Source of the DNA: Dehalococcoidia bacterium
GTDB taxonomy: Bacteria; Chloroflexota; Dehalococcoidia; SM23-28-2
DNA length: 16,717 nucleotides
Direction: 5' to 3'
NCBI GenBank assembly: GCA_022866185.1
Contig: JALHUG010000005.1
Location: 1-16,717, forward strand
Shown here in pieces: positions 1 to 7,448 of the stretch (position 1 is the stretch's first letter; each line of letters starts with the position of its first letter). Below the pieces are notes generated by a model that had not been told where the DNA came from, did no database searches, and saw only the letters and a list, made by a program, of their open reading frames with translations. The position numbers and the translations under genes were made by a program.

Positions 1-17
1 AGAGCGAGTGAGGGACC

Positions 18-1427
18 GTGGCTAAGGACGCCGCCCCAGAGCTACCCCGAGGCAATAGGCTCCTCTACGCCTCCGGCAGCTTCGGGGGCAACGTCATCTC
101 CCGCTCCAAAGACCTCTGGCTCATCTACTTCTACGCCCCTCCCGCAGACGCCGACATCGCCAAACGCCTGCCCATCCTGCTCATCGGCGCCCTCTTCGCC
201 GCCGCCCGCCTGATCGATGCCCTGGATGACCCCATCATCGGCTGGTGGAGCGACCGCACTCGCTCCCGCTGGGGGCGGCGCATCCCCTTCGTCGTGCTGG
301 CCACCCCCTTCTACGCCGTGTTCTTCGTCCTCCTCTGGATGCCGCCGGTGGCCGGCGAGAGCGTGGCCAACGCCCTCTACTTCTTCGTCATGCTGGAGGC
401 CTTCCACCTGTTCAGCACTCTGTCCGGCGGCCCGTTCGAATCCCTCCTGCCGGAGATCGCCGTGACCTCCAAGGGGCGCGTGAGCATAGTGACCTGGCAG
501 GTGTTCTTCGGCACGGTTGGGGCGGCCGTCGCCCTGGTGGGCAGCGGGATCATACGAGACGCCTTCGGCTTCCAGGCGATGGCCATCAGCATGGCCGTCA
601 TGGGCATGGCTGCCCGCTACATCGCCCTGTCGGGCGCCTGGCGACACGTGCGCCTGGACGTCGAGCCCGCCCAGGTGAACCCAATCGAGGCAATTCGCTC
701 CACCTTCACCAACAGGCCGTTCCTCTTCTTCCTGCCCACCTTCATCCTGTTCAACATGGCCATATCGATGATGACCGCCGCCCTCCCCTTCTGGTCAGGC
801 TCCGTGCTCCTGGGCGACCTCCCCAGCGACATCGCCAAAGTGGAGACAGGAAACCCGGCCACTCTCCGGCTATTCGGACTGGAGGTCGGCGTGGCGGAGG
901 GCACCATCGTCGCCCTGCTGACGGCCGCGGCCATCATCGTTGTGCTGCTCTGCCTTCCCCTGGTCTACCGAATGTCCCTACGTCGGGGCAAGGCCTGGGT
1001 CTACTCCACAGCCATGCTGATAGGTGGGGTCTATCTGCCCTTCATCGCCTTCATGGGCTTCCTGCCCGGCATCGACAAGCTGCTCCAGGCGGTCTTCTTC
1101 GTGGCCCTGATGGGGCTGCCCATGGCGGCCGTCTTCACCTTCCCCAACGCCATCATGGCTGACATCATCGACTACGACGAGCTGAAGACAGGCATGCGCC
1201 GAGAGGCTGTCTACTACGGCAGCCAGGCTACCCTGGAAAAGATAGCCTCGGCCCTCTTCCCCCTGATCCTGGCCTCCCTGCTCGTGCTGGGGAGTACGGC
1301 CGCCAACCCCCTGGGGGTGCGCTTGATAGGGCCGGTGGCCGGCCTATCGGCCATGCTGGGGTTCCTGGCCTTCCGCGGCTACACCCTGCCGGACAGCGTG
1401 ACCGCGGATACGGTGAAGGTTCGCTGA
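18..1427 (+). CDS. GPH-family MFS symporter (sugar/cation type)
   Basis: This 469-residue integral membrane protein has about twelve hydrophobic segments and belongs to the glycoside-pentoside-hexuronide (MelB-like) branch of the major facilitator superfamily. The family signature is visible at residues 67-90 (DALDDPIIGWWSDRT, then RWGRRIP), the cytoplasmic loop between helices 2 and 3. A second typical block lies near residues 377-410 (MADIIDYDELKTGMRRE, then YYGSQATLEK). Family members import sugars or related solutes with Na+ or H+; the substrate cannot be read from the sequence. The start is GTG at 18: an in-frame TGA lies just upstream at 9-11, and a GAGGG Shine-Dalgarno-like run sits at 10-14, rather close to the start. 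The TGA may also be the end of an upstream gene cut by the window edge. The gene converges on bioY. Confidence 0.88.
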   Translation: MAKDAAPELPRGNRLLYASGSFGGNVISRSKDLWLIYFYAPPADADIAKRLPILLIGALFAAARLIDALDDPIIGWWSDRTRSRWGRRIPFVVLATPFYAVFFVLLWMPPVAGESVANALYFFVMLEAFHLFSTLSGGPFESLLPEIAVTSKGRVSIVTWQVFFGTVGAAVALVGSGIIRDAFGFQAMAISMAVMGMAARYIALSGAWRHVRLDVEPAQVNPIEAIRSTFTNRPFLFFLPTFILFNMAISMMTAALPFWSGSVLLGDLPSDIAKVETGNPATLRLFGLEVGVAEGTIVALLTAAAIIVVLLCLPLVYRMSLRRGKAWVYSTAMLIGGVYLPFIAFMGFLPGIDKLLQAVFFVALMGLPMAAVFTFPNAIMADIIDYDELKTGMRREAVYYGSQATLEKIASALFPLILASLLVLGSTAANPLGVRLIGPVAGLSAMLGFLAFRGYTLPDSVTADTVKVR

Positions 1428-1598
1428 TAGCAGGAGGCTGGGCCGTTCTATCACCGAGTTGCAGCGGCATCAGGCTTGTTGAAGTAAGACCCTTCGCTGC
1501 GCTCAGGGTGACGACATGGCTTGGTGTCATTCTGAGCAAAGCGAAGAATCTGAGCGGCGATACTGCTACTGTAGTTCAGCGCTGTCTAGCGCCGAGCT
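1428..1598. other. Convergent intergenic region, MFS/bioY
   Basis: No gene is seen here. The region lies between two convergent genes and holds the imperfect inverted repeat at 1487-1551, plus a small 5-bp stem GCGCT/AGCGC with a GTCT loop at 1579-1592. Neither has a clear T-tract, so intrinsic termination is possible but not shown. Confidence 0.5.
1487..1551. repeat. Imperfect inverted repeat (REP/MITE-like hairpin)
   Basis: The arms at 1487-1512 and 1526-1551 can pair over 26 positions, with 20 Watson-Crick matches and some additional G-U possibilities; the 13-nt loop is 1513-1525. The arm cores are CTTCGCTGCGCTCAGGGTGAC and GTCATTCTGAGCAAAGCGAA. Sequences of this style (TCATTCTGAGC then AAGCGAAGAATCT) recur as dispersed hairpins in many bacterial genomes. 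That recognition is from memory and not from a search. It may end transcription for one or both convergent neighbours. Confidence 0.6.
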
Positions 1599-2624
1599 TT
1601 AGCGCCCTCGCCCGCCAGCAGGGGAGGCCTCGGGCGCGCCTTCTCCCACCGCGGCCAGGAAGATGACCACCGCTCCGATGGCGATGACCGCCAGGCCGGG
1701 GCCGATGCTGCTCAGCCAGAAGGCCTCATCGGCCACGCAGTGGATGATGTTGAAGAAGGCGACGAATCCGGCCACGATGGCCACCGTCGACTGCCAGAGG
1801 TGAGAGGGGAAGGGAGCGAGGAGTCCCCGCCAAGCCAGGGCCACTCCCACAAAGCCCAGGCCCGCCGCGATCAGCGTCACGACCCCCTCGCCTGCCCCCA
1901 GACCGTTGACGGATGCCTGACGACTGGCATCGGTGCCCCAGGGCAGAAGCGAGCCGATGACCAGGAGGGAGGCGCCCAGGCAGTAGAGCCAGCGCCAGGG
2001 GAGGGCCAGCGTCCAGCCTGTCGCCCTGGTGGGGAGACCGCTCATGGGCAGGGCGCCCAGGGCGGCGCGCCCCGAGGGGACAAGCGAGGCGGCCAGCAGC
2101 AGCTTTATGGTGTCGCCGGGGATGAACGGGTAGAGGCCCAGCTCGAAGACGTTCTTGCCAGAGGTGAAGTGGGCGAGCCAGGCGACCCCGCCGGTGTAGA
2201 TGAGAGCCTCTCCCCCCAGCATGGCCAGGGCCAGCGTCCAGGGACGGCGGTCCCAGCCCCGTTCGGCGAGAAAGCCCACCGCATAGGCGGCGGCGATAAA
2301 GCCCACAAGGTAGCCCCCCGTGGGGCCGCTGGCGTAGGCCCAGCCGCTCATGCCGCCAGCGAAGACGGGCAGGCCCGCCACTCCCTGGCACCAGTAGGCG
2401 GCCATGCTGGCTGCCCCCAGGCGGCTGCCGAGAAGCGCCCCCACCAGGATCGCAGCGAAGGTCTGGCCGGTGATCGGCACGGGGGTGAAGGGCAGGTCGA
2501 TCCGCGCCTGGGCGGCAAGAGCGGTGAAGGCGCTGGCTGCCAGCACCAGCGTCGCCTGCACCAGGACGCCCTTCTGGGGCAGAAGGGCGACTGCCAGGGC
2601 CTCAGTACGATTGTTGACGCGCAT
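1599..2624 (-). CDS. bioY: BioY-type biotin transporter S-component with C-terminal 4-TM extension
   Basis: Residues about 15-190 of this 341-residue membrane protein match BioY, the substrate-binding S-component of energy-coupling-factor biotin transporters. The PVPITGQTFAAILVGALLGS stretch (about 49-68), the Gly-rich GLPVFAGG (about 84-91) and GPTGGYLVGF (about 100-109) are typical. BioY is normally near 190 residues. Here about 115 more (about 211-326) form four extra hydrophobic helices, beginning LGASLLVIGSLLPWG and followed by GAGEGVVTL. The start is ATG at 2624, because AGGAGG at 2635-2630 sits 5 nt upstream; an upstream GTG at 2642 lacks such a site. No ECF ATPase or T-component is in the window, so it may act alone, as some BioY proteins do, or share a distant ECF module. 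The function of the extension is unknown. Confidence 0.85.
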   Translation of the reverse strand: MRVNNRTEALAVALLPQKGVLVQATLVLAASAFTALAAQARIDLPFTPVPITGQTFAAILVGALLGSRLGAASMAAYWCQGVAGLPVFAGGMSGWAYASGPTGGYLVGFIAAAYAVGFLAERGWDRRPWTLALAMLGGEALIYTGGVAWLAHFTSGKNVFELGLYPFIPGDTIKLLLAASLVPSGRAALGALPMSGLPTRATGWTLALPWRWLYCLGASLLVIGSLLPWGTDASRQASVNGLGAGEGVVTLIAAGLGFVGVALAWRGLLAPFPSHLWQSTVAIVAGFVAFFNIIHCVADEAFWLSSIGPGLAVIAIGAVVIFLAAVGEGAPEASPAGGRGR

Positions 2625-2627
2625 CGG

Positions 2628-2635
2628 CTCCTCCT
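2628..2635 (-). promoter_or_regulatory. Shine-Dalgarno site fixing the bioY start
   Basis: AGGAGGAG reads on the minus strand immediately before ATG 2624. The AGGAGG core ends 5 nt from the ATG. This favours 2624 over the longer GTG start at 2642. Confidence 0.75.
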
Positions 2636-2653
2636 GGGTCACTGATTGCGCCC

Positions 2654-2682
2654 ATAATAGCGGGCTCAGCTACTAGGCGCAA
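2654..2682 (-). promoter_or_regulatory. Candidate sigma70-type promoter for bioY
   Basis: On the minus strand TTGCGC (2682-2677) and TATTAT (2659-2654) are separated by 17 bp, giving a start near 2647 and a leader of roughly 20 nt. The -10 matches 5 of 6 consensus bases and the -35 only 3 of 6. I see no clear biotin-repressor operator beside it. Confidence 0.4.
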
Positions 2683-2727
2683 CCGAGGGCAGCCGATGAG
2701 CCTACGGAGCCATCACGGGAAGAGACA

Positions 2728-2757
2728 TTGACTCCGTACAGCGGCTCGGCCTAGAAT
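2728..2757 (+). promoter_or_regulatory. Sigma70-type promoter for the KAP-SCP2 gene
   Basis: TTGACT (2728-2733) and TAGAAT (2752-2757) are separated by 18 bp, each 5 of 6 to consensus. Transcription would begin near 2764, about 18 nt before the ATG at 2782. The purine-rich GAAGAAGGGA at 2763-2772 would then serve as ribosome-binding site at the very 5' end of the message. The gene therefore looks like an independent single-gene unit, divergent from bioY. Confidence 0.6.
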
Positions 2758-2781
2758 GTAGCGAAGAAGGGAAGCGCTAGC

Positions 2782-4533
2782 ATGCCGAAGACTGCCCCAA
2801 GTATGGTTACGCCGCGACGGGCACGCAAGGCACGAGAAGGAGCGGCCTATCGGTTCCTTGGCGACCAGCCATACACAGAACCCGAGGATCCCCTGGGCCA
2901 CGATCACCTGGTGGAGCGGCTGGCCTGCCTGATAGAGGAGTCTCGGTCCTCGACCCCCTTCGTTATCGGCGTCGAGGGGCCGTGGGGTGCGGGCAAGAGC
3001 TCGATCATGCTCAAGCTGCGAGAGCGGCTCGCCCGCGATGGCTTGAGAACGGTCTACTACAACGCCTGGACCCAGGAGGGCCGAAGAGGAGCAACCGAAG
3101 CTCTGCTGAAGACTGTCCTGGCCGCGCTCGACGAGGACATCCTTCAACGGTGGATGCGTTTTGACCGCAACGAGACGTGGAAGAGACGGTCGGTCAGCCT
3201 CCTGCGCATACCCTTTGTGGCGCTTGCGGCCCGGCTCGGGCTGGGCAATGCTGTGGACAAGGTATGGGACAGGCTCGAGAAAGACGTCGAGGTGGCAAAC
3301 GACTTCCACCAGCGGTTCTCCGACGCGATGCGGGAGTGGAGCGCCCGGAACCCGGCTGGTGACGAGCCCGGCCTTTTGGCTGTATTCATTGATGATCTGG
3401 ACAGATGCTCAGACAAGAGCGTGATGGAGATCCTGACCGCTGTCAAATTGTATCTAACAGTTCCCAGATGCATCTTTGTGCTCGGCTACGACCGGATGGC
3501 CGTCGACGAACTCATCCACCGGCGCATAGCGCAGTCCGCAGCCGTGAAGGGCTCCATGTACTTGGAGAAGATGATCCAGGTGCCGTTCTCCATTCCCCAA
3601 CCCGACTGCGACGCCGCCGGGGCGTGCCTGGACCAATACCTGCGGGAAGCAGGAGTTGCCGCTCTCTTCGCTGGCTGTGAGGACATCATCATGAAGAGCA
3701 CTGATGCCAACCCTCGCAGGATGAAGAGGTTCATCAACGTCTTTCTCCTGCGCTGGCTGATAGGGGAGGCGACCGGCACCGAGGCCCCGCCGGAACTTCT
3801 GGCGCTCTCGCTGCTCCTCAACCTTCACGATCGCGGCTTCTCGTTCCTGGTGGAGCGCGACTTCGGTGTCATTGACCGCTTTGCGGATTACGCGCGCATC
3901 TCCAGAGCTGTAGACCAAGCACCAAACGCTGCCCTTCTGCCTGCGGAGATACGGTCCCTCATAACGCAACGGGAGTATTTCCACCTGGGGGTCGATACCG
4001 AATCGAGGGAGCAGCTGCGCGAGAGTCTACGGGCAGCCTTTCCTCCCTCGTACCAGGGGTACTGTCAGGACGAGCGGCTGTGCGAGTTGGTGCTGTCTCT
4101 TAGGGATGCGGCCTCAGGGGTTTCCCCTGAGACCGCCGAGCGGGTTGCCAAGGCGTCTCGCGAGGCGACGGAACGCGCTGCCGAGGCCCCCCCTCCGCCC
4201 GGCTGGCTTCCGGCGACCTGCAAGGAAGGGCTAATGGCGATGCCCGCGACCTTCAACCCCCGCAAGGCAGCGGGCGCTAGCGCCGTCATCCAGTTCAAGG
4301 TGACGGGGCCCGAGCCCGGCAACTACTACCTCGAAGTCAAGAAAGGCAAGTGCACCGCCACTGAAGGTGAGCACGCCAGCCCCACGCTCACCATCAACAC
4401 CCCATCCGATGTGTGGCTGAAGATCATGCGCCGCGAGGTAGACGCAACCACCGCCTTCATGAGCGGCACCTTTGCCTTCACGGGCGACATGGGCACCCTG
4501 ATGCAAATGGGGAGCTGGTTCGAAAGCTACTAG
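2782..4533 (+). CDS. KAP-family P-loop NTPase fused to SCP2 sterol-carrier domain
   Basis: This is a 583-residue protein with two recognisable parts. Residues about 36-345 look like a KAP NTPase: Walker A GPWGAGKS at 66-73, Walker B LLAVFIDDLDRC at 198-209, FVLGYDR at 232-238, YLEKMIQVPFSIP at 260-272 and NPRRMKRFIN at 310-319. Residues about 479-575 look like an SCP2 domain: MPATFNPRKAAGASAVIQF, then YYLEVKKGKCTATEGEH, PTLTI, DVWLKIMRREVDATTAFMSG and FTGDMGTLMQM. A Pro/Ala/Glu-rich linker (about 448-475) joins them. KAP proteins often carry paired membrane helices between Walker A and B. Here only a weakly hydrophobic stretch at about 137-157 could do so. Function is unknown: KAP members include phage-exclusion (PifA-like) and membrane-associated NTPases, while SCP2 domains bind lipids. 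The start has a purine-rich site 9 nt upstream, and the gene is alone on its strand. Confidence 0.82.
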   Translation: MPKTAPSMVTPRRARKAREGAAYRFLGDQPYTEPEDPLGHDHLVERLACLIEESRSSTPFVIGVEGPWGAGKSSIMLKLRERLARDGLRTVYYNAWTQEGRRGATEALLKTVLAALDEDILQRWMRFDRNETWKRRSVSLLRIPFVALAARLGLGNAVDKVWDRLEKDVEVANDFHQRFSDAMREWSARNPAGDEPGLLAVFIDDLDRCSDKSVMEILTAVKLYLTVPRCIFVLGYDRMAVDELIHRRIAQSAAVKGSMYLEKMIQVPFSIPQPDCDAAGACLDQYLREAGVAALFAGCEDIIMKSTDANPRRMKRFINVFLLRWLIGEATGTEAPPELLALSLLLNLHDRGFSFLVERDFGVIDRFADYARISRAVDQAPNAALLPAEIRSLITQREYFHLGVDTESREQLRESLRAAFPPSYQGYCQDERLCELVLSLRDAASGVSPETAERVAKASREATERAAEAPPPPGWLPATCKEGLMAMPATFNPRKAAGASAVIQFKVTGPEPGNYYLEVKKGKCTATEGEHASPTLTINTPSDVWLKIMRREVDATTAFMSGTFAFTGDMGTLMQMGSWFESY

Positions 4534-4563
4534 CCGCCCACCGCTAGCCGGCCGCCGGCGGCG

Positions 4564-4630
4564 GGGCGCTCGTGGCCTGGGCGCCCGCTCGGAGGGGGCA
4601 GAAGCGCGGGCCGGGGCCGGCTCGCCCGGC
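4564..4630. other. GC-rich hairpins between convergent KAP-SCP2 and fpg genes
   Basis: The 4534-4686 gap is extremely GC-rich and has no gene. Two short perfect stems are visible: GGGCGC/GCGCCC at 4564-4569 and 4581-4586 (11-nt loop), and GCCGGG/CCCGGC at 4610-4615 and 4625-4630 (9-nt loop). Neither is followed by a T-run on either strand, so they are only possible transcription ends for the two converging units. Confidence 0.35.
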
Positions 4631-4686
4631 AAAGAACGAGAGGAACGCATGGCCGAGCGCAAAGCAGGAAGCGGGCCGCAACGGCG

Positions 4687-5505
4687 CTATTTCTGGCAGT
4701 GGCGGCAGAAGGTGGTGATGCGCTGGGCAGCGGTGATCTCGGTCAGCGGCCTTCCGCATGAAGGCGTGGGGCAGGGCTGGCCGCCGCGACGGTGCACCTT
4801 CAGATGGTCTCGGTACTCGTCCACCGGCAGGCCCTCTTTCTCCATGCGTTCGGTAATGATGGCCACTGCTTCGCTCAGCACAGAGCGCATGGCCTGATAC
4901 AAGCGGCCAGCGTCTTCCGCCGATAGCTCCGTGCTCTTGCGGTAGGGGTGGAGACCGGCGGCGAAGAGGATGTCGTCGGCGTAGGCGTTGCCGATGCCGG
5001 CCATCAGGCTGTCGTTCAGGACCACGTTCTTGGTCTGGCCGTGGAAGCGTCTGAACCGCTCTCGAAAGGCCTTCTCCGTAAGCTCCTCCGACAGGGGCTC
5101 CGGGCCCAGCTCGGCGAGATGGGGCACTGCATCGAAGGCCCCTTCCTTCACCAGGTAGACCTTGCCCATCAGCCTAGCGTCAAAGTAGCGCAGCTCGAAG
5201 CCATTGGCCAGGGCCAGCACGAAGCAGGTCTTGGCCCGCCGCTTATCCTGGGGCTGGCAGTACTGAAAGCGACCGCTGAGCATGGGGTGAATGGCGACGT
5301 AGTCGCCGCTCTCCAGCGAGAAGAGGAGGAACTTGCCCCGTCGTCCCACCTCACCGAAGACGTTGCCGGTGAGGGTGGTGATGAATTCGTCCTTGGGGAC
5401 GCGCAGCACCAAGGGAATGCTCACTTTCACCGCCTCGATGCCCACACCAGGGATGCGGCGATTGAAGAACGAACGATAGGCCTCGAGGTCTGGCAGCTCG
5501 GGCAT
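4687..5505 (-). CDS. mutM: Fpg/Nei-family DNA glycosylase (formamidopyrimidine-DNA glycosylase)
   Basis: This base-excision repair bifunctional glycosylase/AP lyase acts on oxidised bases such as 8-oxoguanine or oxidised pyrimidines. The 272-residue length is normal for Fpg. It starts MPELPDLE, so the catalytic Pro2 and Glu3 are present, although position 6 is Asp where most Fpg proteins have PELPEVE. Lys58 in GRRGKFLLF is the conserved beta-hairpin lysine. GIGNAYADDILFAAGLHP near 165-182 is the helix-two-turn-helix block. The C-terminal zinc finger is CPTPSC, then FCRHC, so the first cysteine pair is spaced by four residues instead of the usual two. It is last in the usp-trkA-trkA-pheA-fpg operon, 6 bp after the pheA stop. 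Fpg versus Nei substrate preference cannot be decided from sequence. Confidence 0.88.
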   Translation of the reverse strand: MPELPDLEAYRSFFNRRIPGVGIEAVKVSIPLVLRVPKDEFITTLTGNVFGEVGRRGKFLLFSLESGDYVAIHPMLSGRFQYCQPQDKRRAKTCFVLALANGFELRYFDARLMGKVYLVKEGAFDAVPHLAELGPEPLSEELTEKAFRERFRRFHGQTKNVVLNDSLMAGIGNAYADDILFAAGLHPYRKSTELSAEDAGRLYQAMRSVLSEAVAIITERMEKEGLPVDEYRDHLKVHRRGGQPCPTPSCGRPLTEITAAQRITTFCRHCQK

Positions 5506-5511
5506 GGCGCA

Positions 5512-6345
5512 CTAAGCACTCCCTATGTAGCGCGGATAGGAGCCAAAGATGCGGAAGAAAGATGCCTGGGCCTCGACCACCTGCAAGGCCTCGGCCACCG
5601 CCGTCTCGCTGCGATGCCCGGCCAGGTCTAGCAGGAAGATGTACTCGCCCAGACGCTCCTTGGTGGGCCGCGATTCCACCTTGGTGAGATTGATGCCGCG
5701 GCTGGAGAACTCCTGCAGTGCGCTCACAAGGAGCCCCGGGTGGTCATCACTGAAGGAGAAGGCGAGGGAGGTCTTGTCGTTCCCCGTGGGGGGATGGTCG
5801 GTTTGATCCAGCACGACGAAGCGAGTGAGGTTGTCGGAGCGGTCCTGGATGTCGCGAGCCAGGATCTCGGCGGCGTAGAGCTCGGCAGCACGGCGAGTGG
5901 CGATAGCGGCGGCGTTCTCGCGGGCCATCATCTCCTCCACCGCGGCGGCGGTGGACAGGGCAGCCACTATCTCCGCCTTGGGGAAGCAGCGCTCCAGAAA
6001 GCGCCGGCACTGACCCAGGGCCTGAGGGTGGGACAACAGCACCTTCACGTCGGCGGCCTGCATGCCCGGCCGCACCAGGAGGCAGTGCTCTACGGGCAGG
6101 ACGAGCTCCTGCTTGATGGAGAGGCGCGACTCGTGGATGAGGATGTCCAGGGTGTCGGTGACTGAGCCCTCGATGCTGTTCTCGATGGCCACCACGCCCT
6201 CCTCCGCCATGCCCGAATCGACAGCCGCAGCCACGGCGGCGACGCTGGCAAAGGGCAAGAGCTGAGCCGTGGGGTCGTAGCGCAGGGCTGCTTCTTCGCT
6301 GAAGGTGCCCGGCGGCCCCAGAAAGGCAATGCGCTTAGCGCTCAT
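5512..6345 (-). CDS. pheA: Prephenate dehydratase
   Basis: This cytosolic enzyme converts prephenate to phenylpyruvate in phenylalanine biosynthesis (EC 4.2.1.51). It is a 277-residue monofunctional form without a chorismate mutase domain. The catalytic domain (about 5-180) shows FLGPPGTFSEEAAL, IENSIEGSV (55-63), SHPQALGQC (105-113) and the TRF signature at 174-176 within DNLTRFVVL. The C-terminal ACT domain (about 192-268) has GLLVSALQEF (204-213) and ESRP (224-227), the phenylalanine-binding regulatory motifs, so allosteric feedback by phenylalanine is expected. Its ATG overlaps the TGA of the preceding trkA by four bases (6342-6345), which implies translational coupling. It is metabolically unrelated to its operon partners. 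Confidence 0.95.
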   Translation of the reverse strand: MSAKRIAFLGPPGTFSEEAALRYDPTAQLLPFASVAAVAAAVDSGMAEEGVVAIENSIEGSVTDTLDILIHESRLSIKQELVLPVEHCLLVRPGMQAADVKVLLSHPQALGQCRRFLERCFPKAEIVAALSTAAAVEEMMARENAAAIATRRAAELYAAEILARDIQDRSDNLTRFVVLDQTDHPPTGNDKTSLAFSFSDDHPGLLVSALQEFSSRGINLTKVESRPTKERLGEYIFLLDLAGHRSETAVAEALQVVEAQASFFRIFGSYPRYIGSA

Positions 6346-7019
6346 CCCGTATCTCTGGCAGGGGTGGCCAGCACTAGCCGTAGGGCATCCTTGCTCTCGC
6401 GGCGGGTGACCGCCACCACCTCGTCGCCGGCCCGGATGGTGGTATCGCTAGCGGGAACGCGAGGTACTCCTTCCTCATCGATGATGAGGGCAATGAGGCA
6501 CTGCTGGGGCAGGAGCACCTCGCCGATGCGCTTGCCGACAATTGCCGAGGATGGCGGCACCTTAACCTCCACTATCTCCAGGCCGCTCCCCTTGATGGTC
6601 AGCTGGGGTATGAGGGGGTGGGAGGGTAGCTCCTGCTCTATGTTGGCCAGGATGAGGGCGGTAGAGCTGACGGTGGTGTCGATGCCCAGCTTCTTGAATA
6701 TGACCTCGTTCTTGGGGTTGTTGAGGCGGGCCACCGTGCGGCGGACGTCAAACTTGTTCTTGGCCACCTGACATGCCACCAGGTTGTCCTCGTCGTCGCC
6801 GGTGACGGAGATGAACAGGTCAGCGCGGCCGGTCCCCGCCGCCTCGAGGGTGACGCCCTCGCAGCCGTCGGCTCGCAGAGCGATGTCGCCCAACTCATCG
6901 GTGATCTGCTGGCACTTGGCAGCGTCCTTCTCGATAACCAGCACTTCGTGGCCGTCCTCCACCAGTTGTTTGGCCAGATAGTAGCCCACCTTGCCGCCGC
7001 CCACGATGATGATATACAT
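6342..7019 (-). CDS. trkA: TrkA-family K+ uptake regulatory protein (RCK N and C domains)
   Basis: This 225-residue peripheral cytoplasmic protein is of the kind that binds NAD(H) or nucleotides and gates a K+ channel or transporter. The N-terminal Rossmann (RCK/TrkA-N) domain begins MYIIIVGGGKVGYYLA with the GxGxxG-type loop at 7-12 and the acidic residue E30 ending strand 2. The C-terminal TrkA-C domain spans about 135-217 (SSAIVGKRIGEVLLPQQCLI, later AGDEVVAVTR). Full enteric TrkA duplicates this unit; the single-copy form is common in Gram-positive and related bacteria. It lies 2 bp after the smaller trkA-N gene, and the two probably form a heteromeric complex, like the adjacent ceoB/ceoC pair of mycobacteria. 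The membrane transporter itself is not in this window. Confidence 0.9.
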   Translation of the reverse strand: MYIIIVGGGKVGYYLAKQLVEDGHEVLVIEKDAAKCQQITDELGDIALRADGCEGVTLEAAGTGRADLFISVTGDDEDNLVACQVAKNKFDVRRTVARLNNPKNEVIFKKLGIDTTVSSTALILANIEQELPSHPLIPQLTIKGSGLEIVEVKVPPSSAIVGKRIGEVLLPQQCLIALIIDEEGVPRVPASDTTIRAGDEVVAVTRRESKDALRLVLATPARDTG

Positions 7020-7021
7020 GA

Positions 7022-7447
7022 CTAGCCCTCGCCCTTCGGCGTTTCCGCCTCTTTCTCCAGGGCCTCCTTCAACAGCCGCGCCACTTCCCTAGTGGGGCTG
7101 ATGGTCTCCAGCCCCAGGCTGTGATAGAGCTCTTCTCGAATAGGGTCAAAGATACGACAGACCACTTTGCGGACGCCGAAGATGTGCTTGGCTATCTGGC
7201 TGGCCATGACGTTGCGGTTGTCGCCGGGGCTTGCCGCCACAAAGGCGTCGGCTTCGGCCAGCCCTATGCGCTGCAGGACATCCTGATCGATGCCATTGCC
7301 CACGAAGCATCTCCCTTTGAAGTCGGGGGGAAGCTGGCTAAAGGCATCGGGGTCGATGTCCAGGATGGTGACCTCTTGACCTTCACGGTTAAGGAGGGCA
7401 GCCAGCGCCGCACCCACTCGACCGCAGCCCATGATGATGATCTTCAT
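7022..7447 (-). CDS. TrkA-N domain protein (RCK N-terminal domain only)
   Basis: This 141-residue cytoplasmic protein consists of just a Rossmann-type TrkA-N/RCK domain: MKIIIMGCGRVGAALA with the nucleotide-binding loop at 7-12 and D30 at the end of strand 2, then GDNRNVMASQIAK and VCRIFDP later in the fold. It has no TrkA-C ligand domain and ends in a charged, Glu/Lys-rich tail. With its neighbour it forms a small/large TrkA pair, which suggests one K+ transport-gating complex built from both. It starts one base after the TGA of the usp reading frame and ends 2 bp before the next trkA start, so the three genes are tightly coupled in translation. Confidence 0.85.
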   Translation of the reverse strand: MKIIIMGCGRVGAALAALLNREGQEVTILDIDPDAFSQLPPDFKGRCFVGNGIDQDVLQRIGLAEADAFVAASPGDNRNVMASQIAKHIFGVRKVVCRIFDPIREELYHSLGLETISPTREVARLLKEALEKEAETPKGEG

Positions 7448-7448
7448 C

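Noticed and set aside
2782..4533. KAP-SCP2 considered as part of a multi-gene anti-phage island.
   Set aside because: The neighbours are bioY and fpg. No nuclease, toxin, recombinase or other defence gene is nearby, so a defence role is only a possibility for this single gene.
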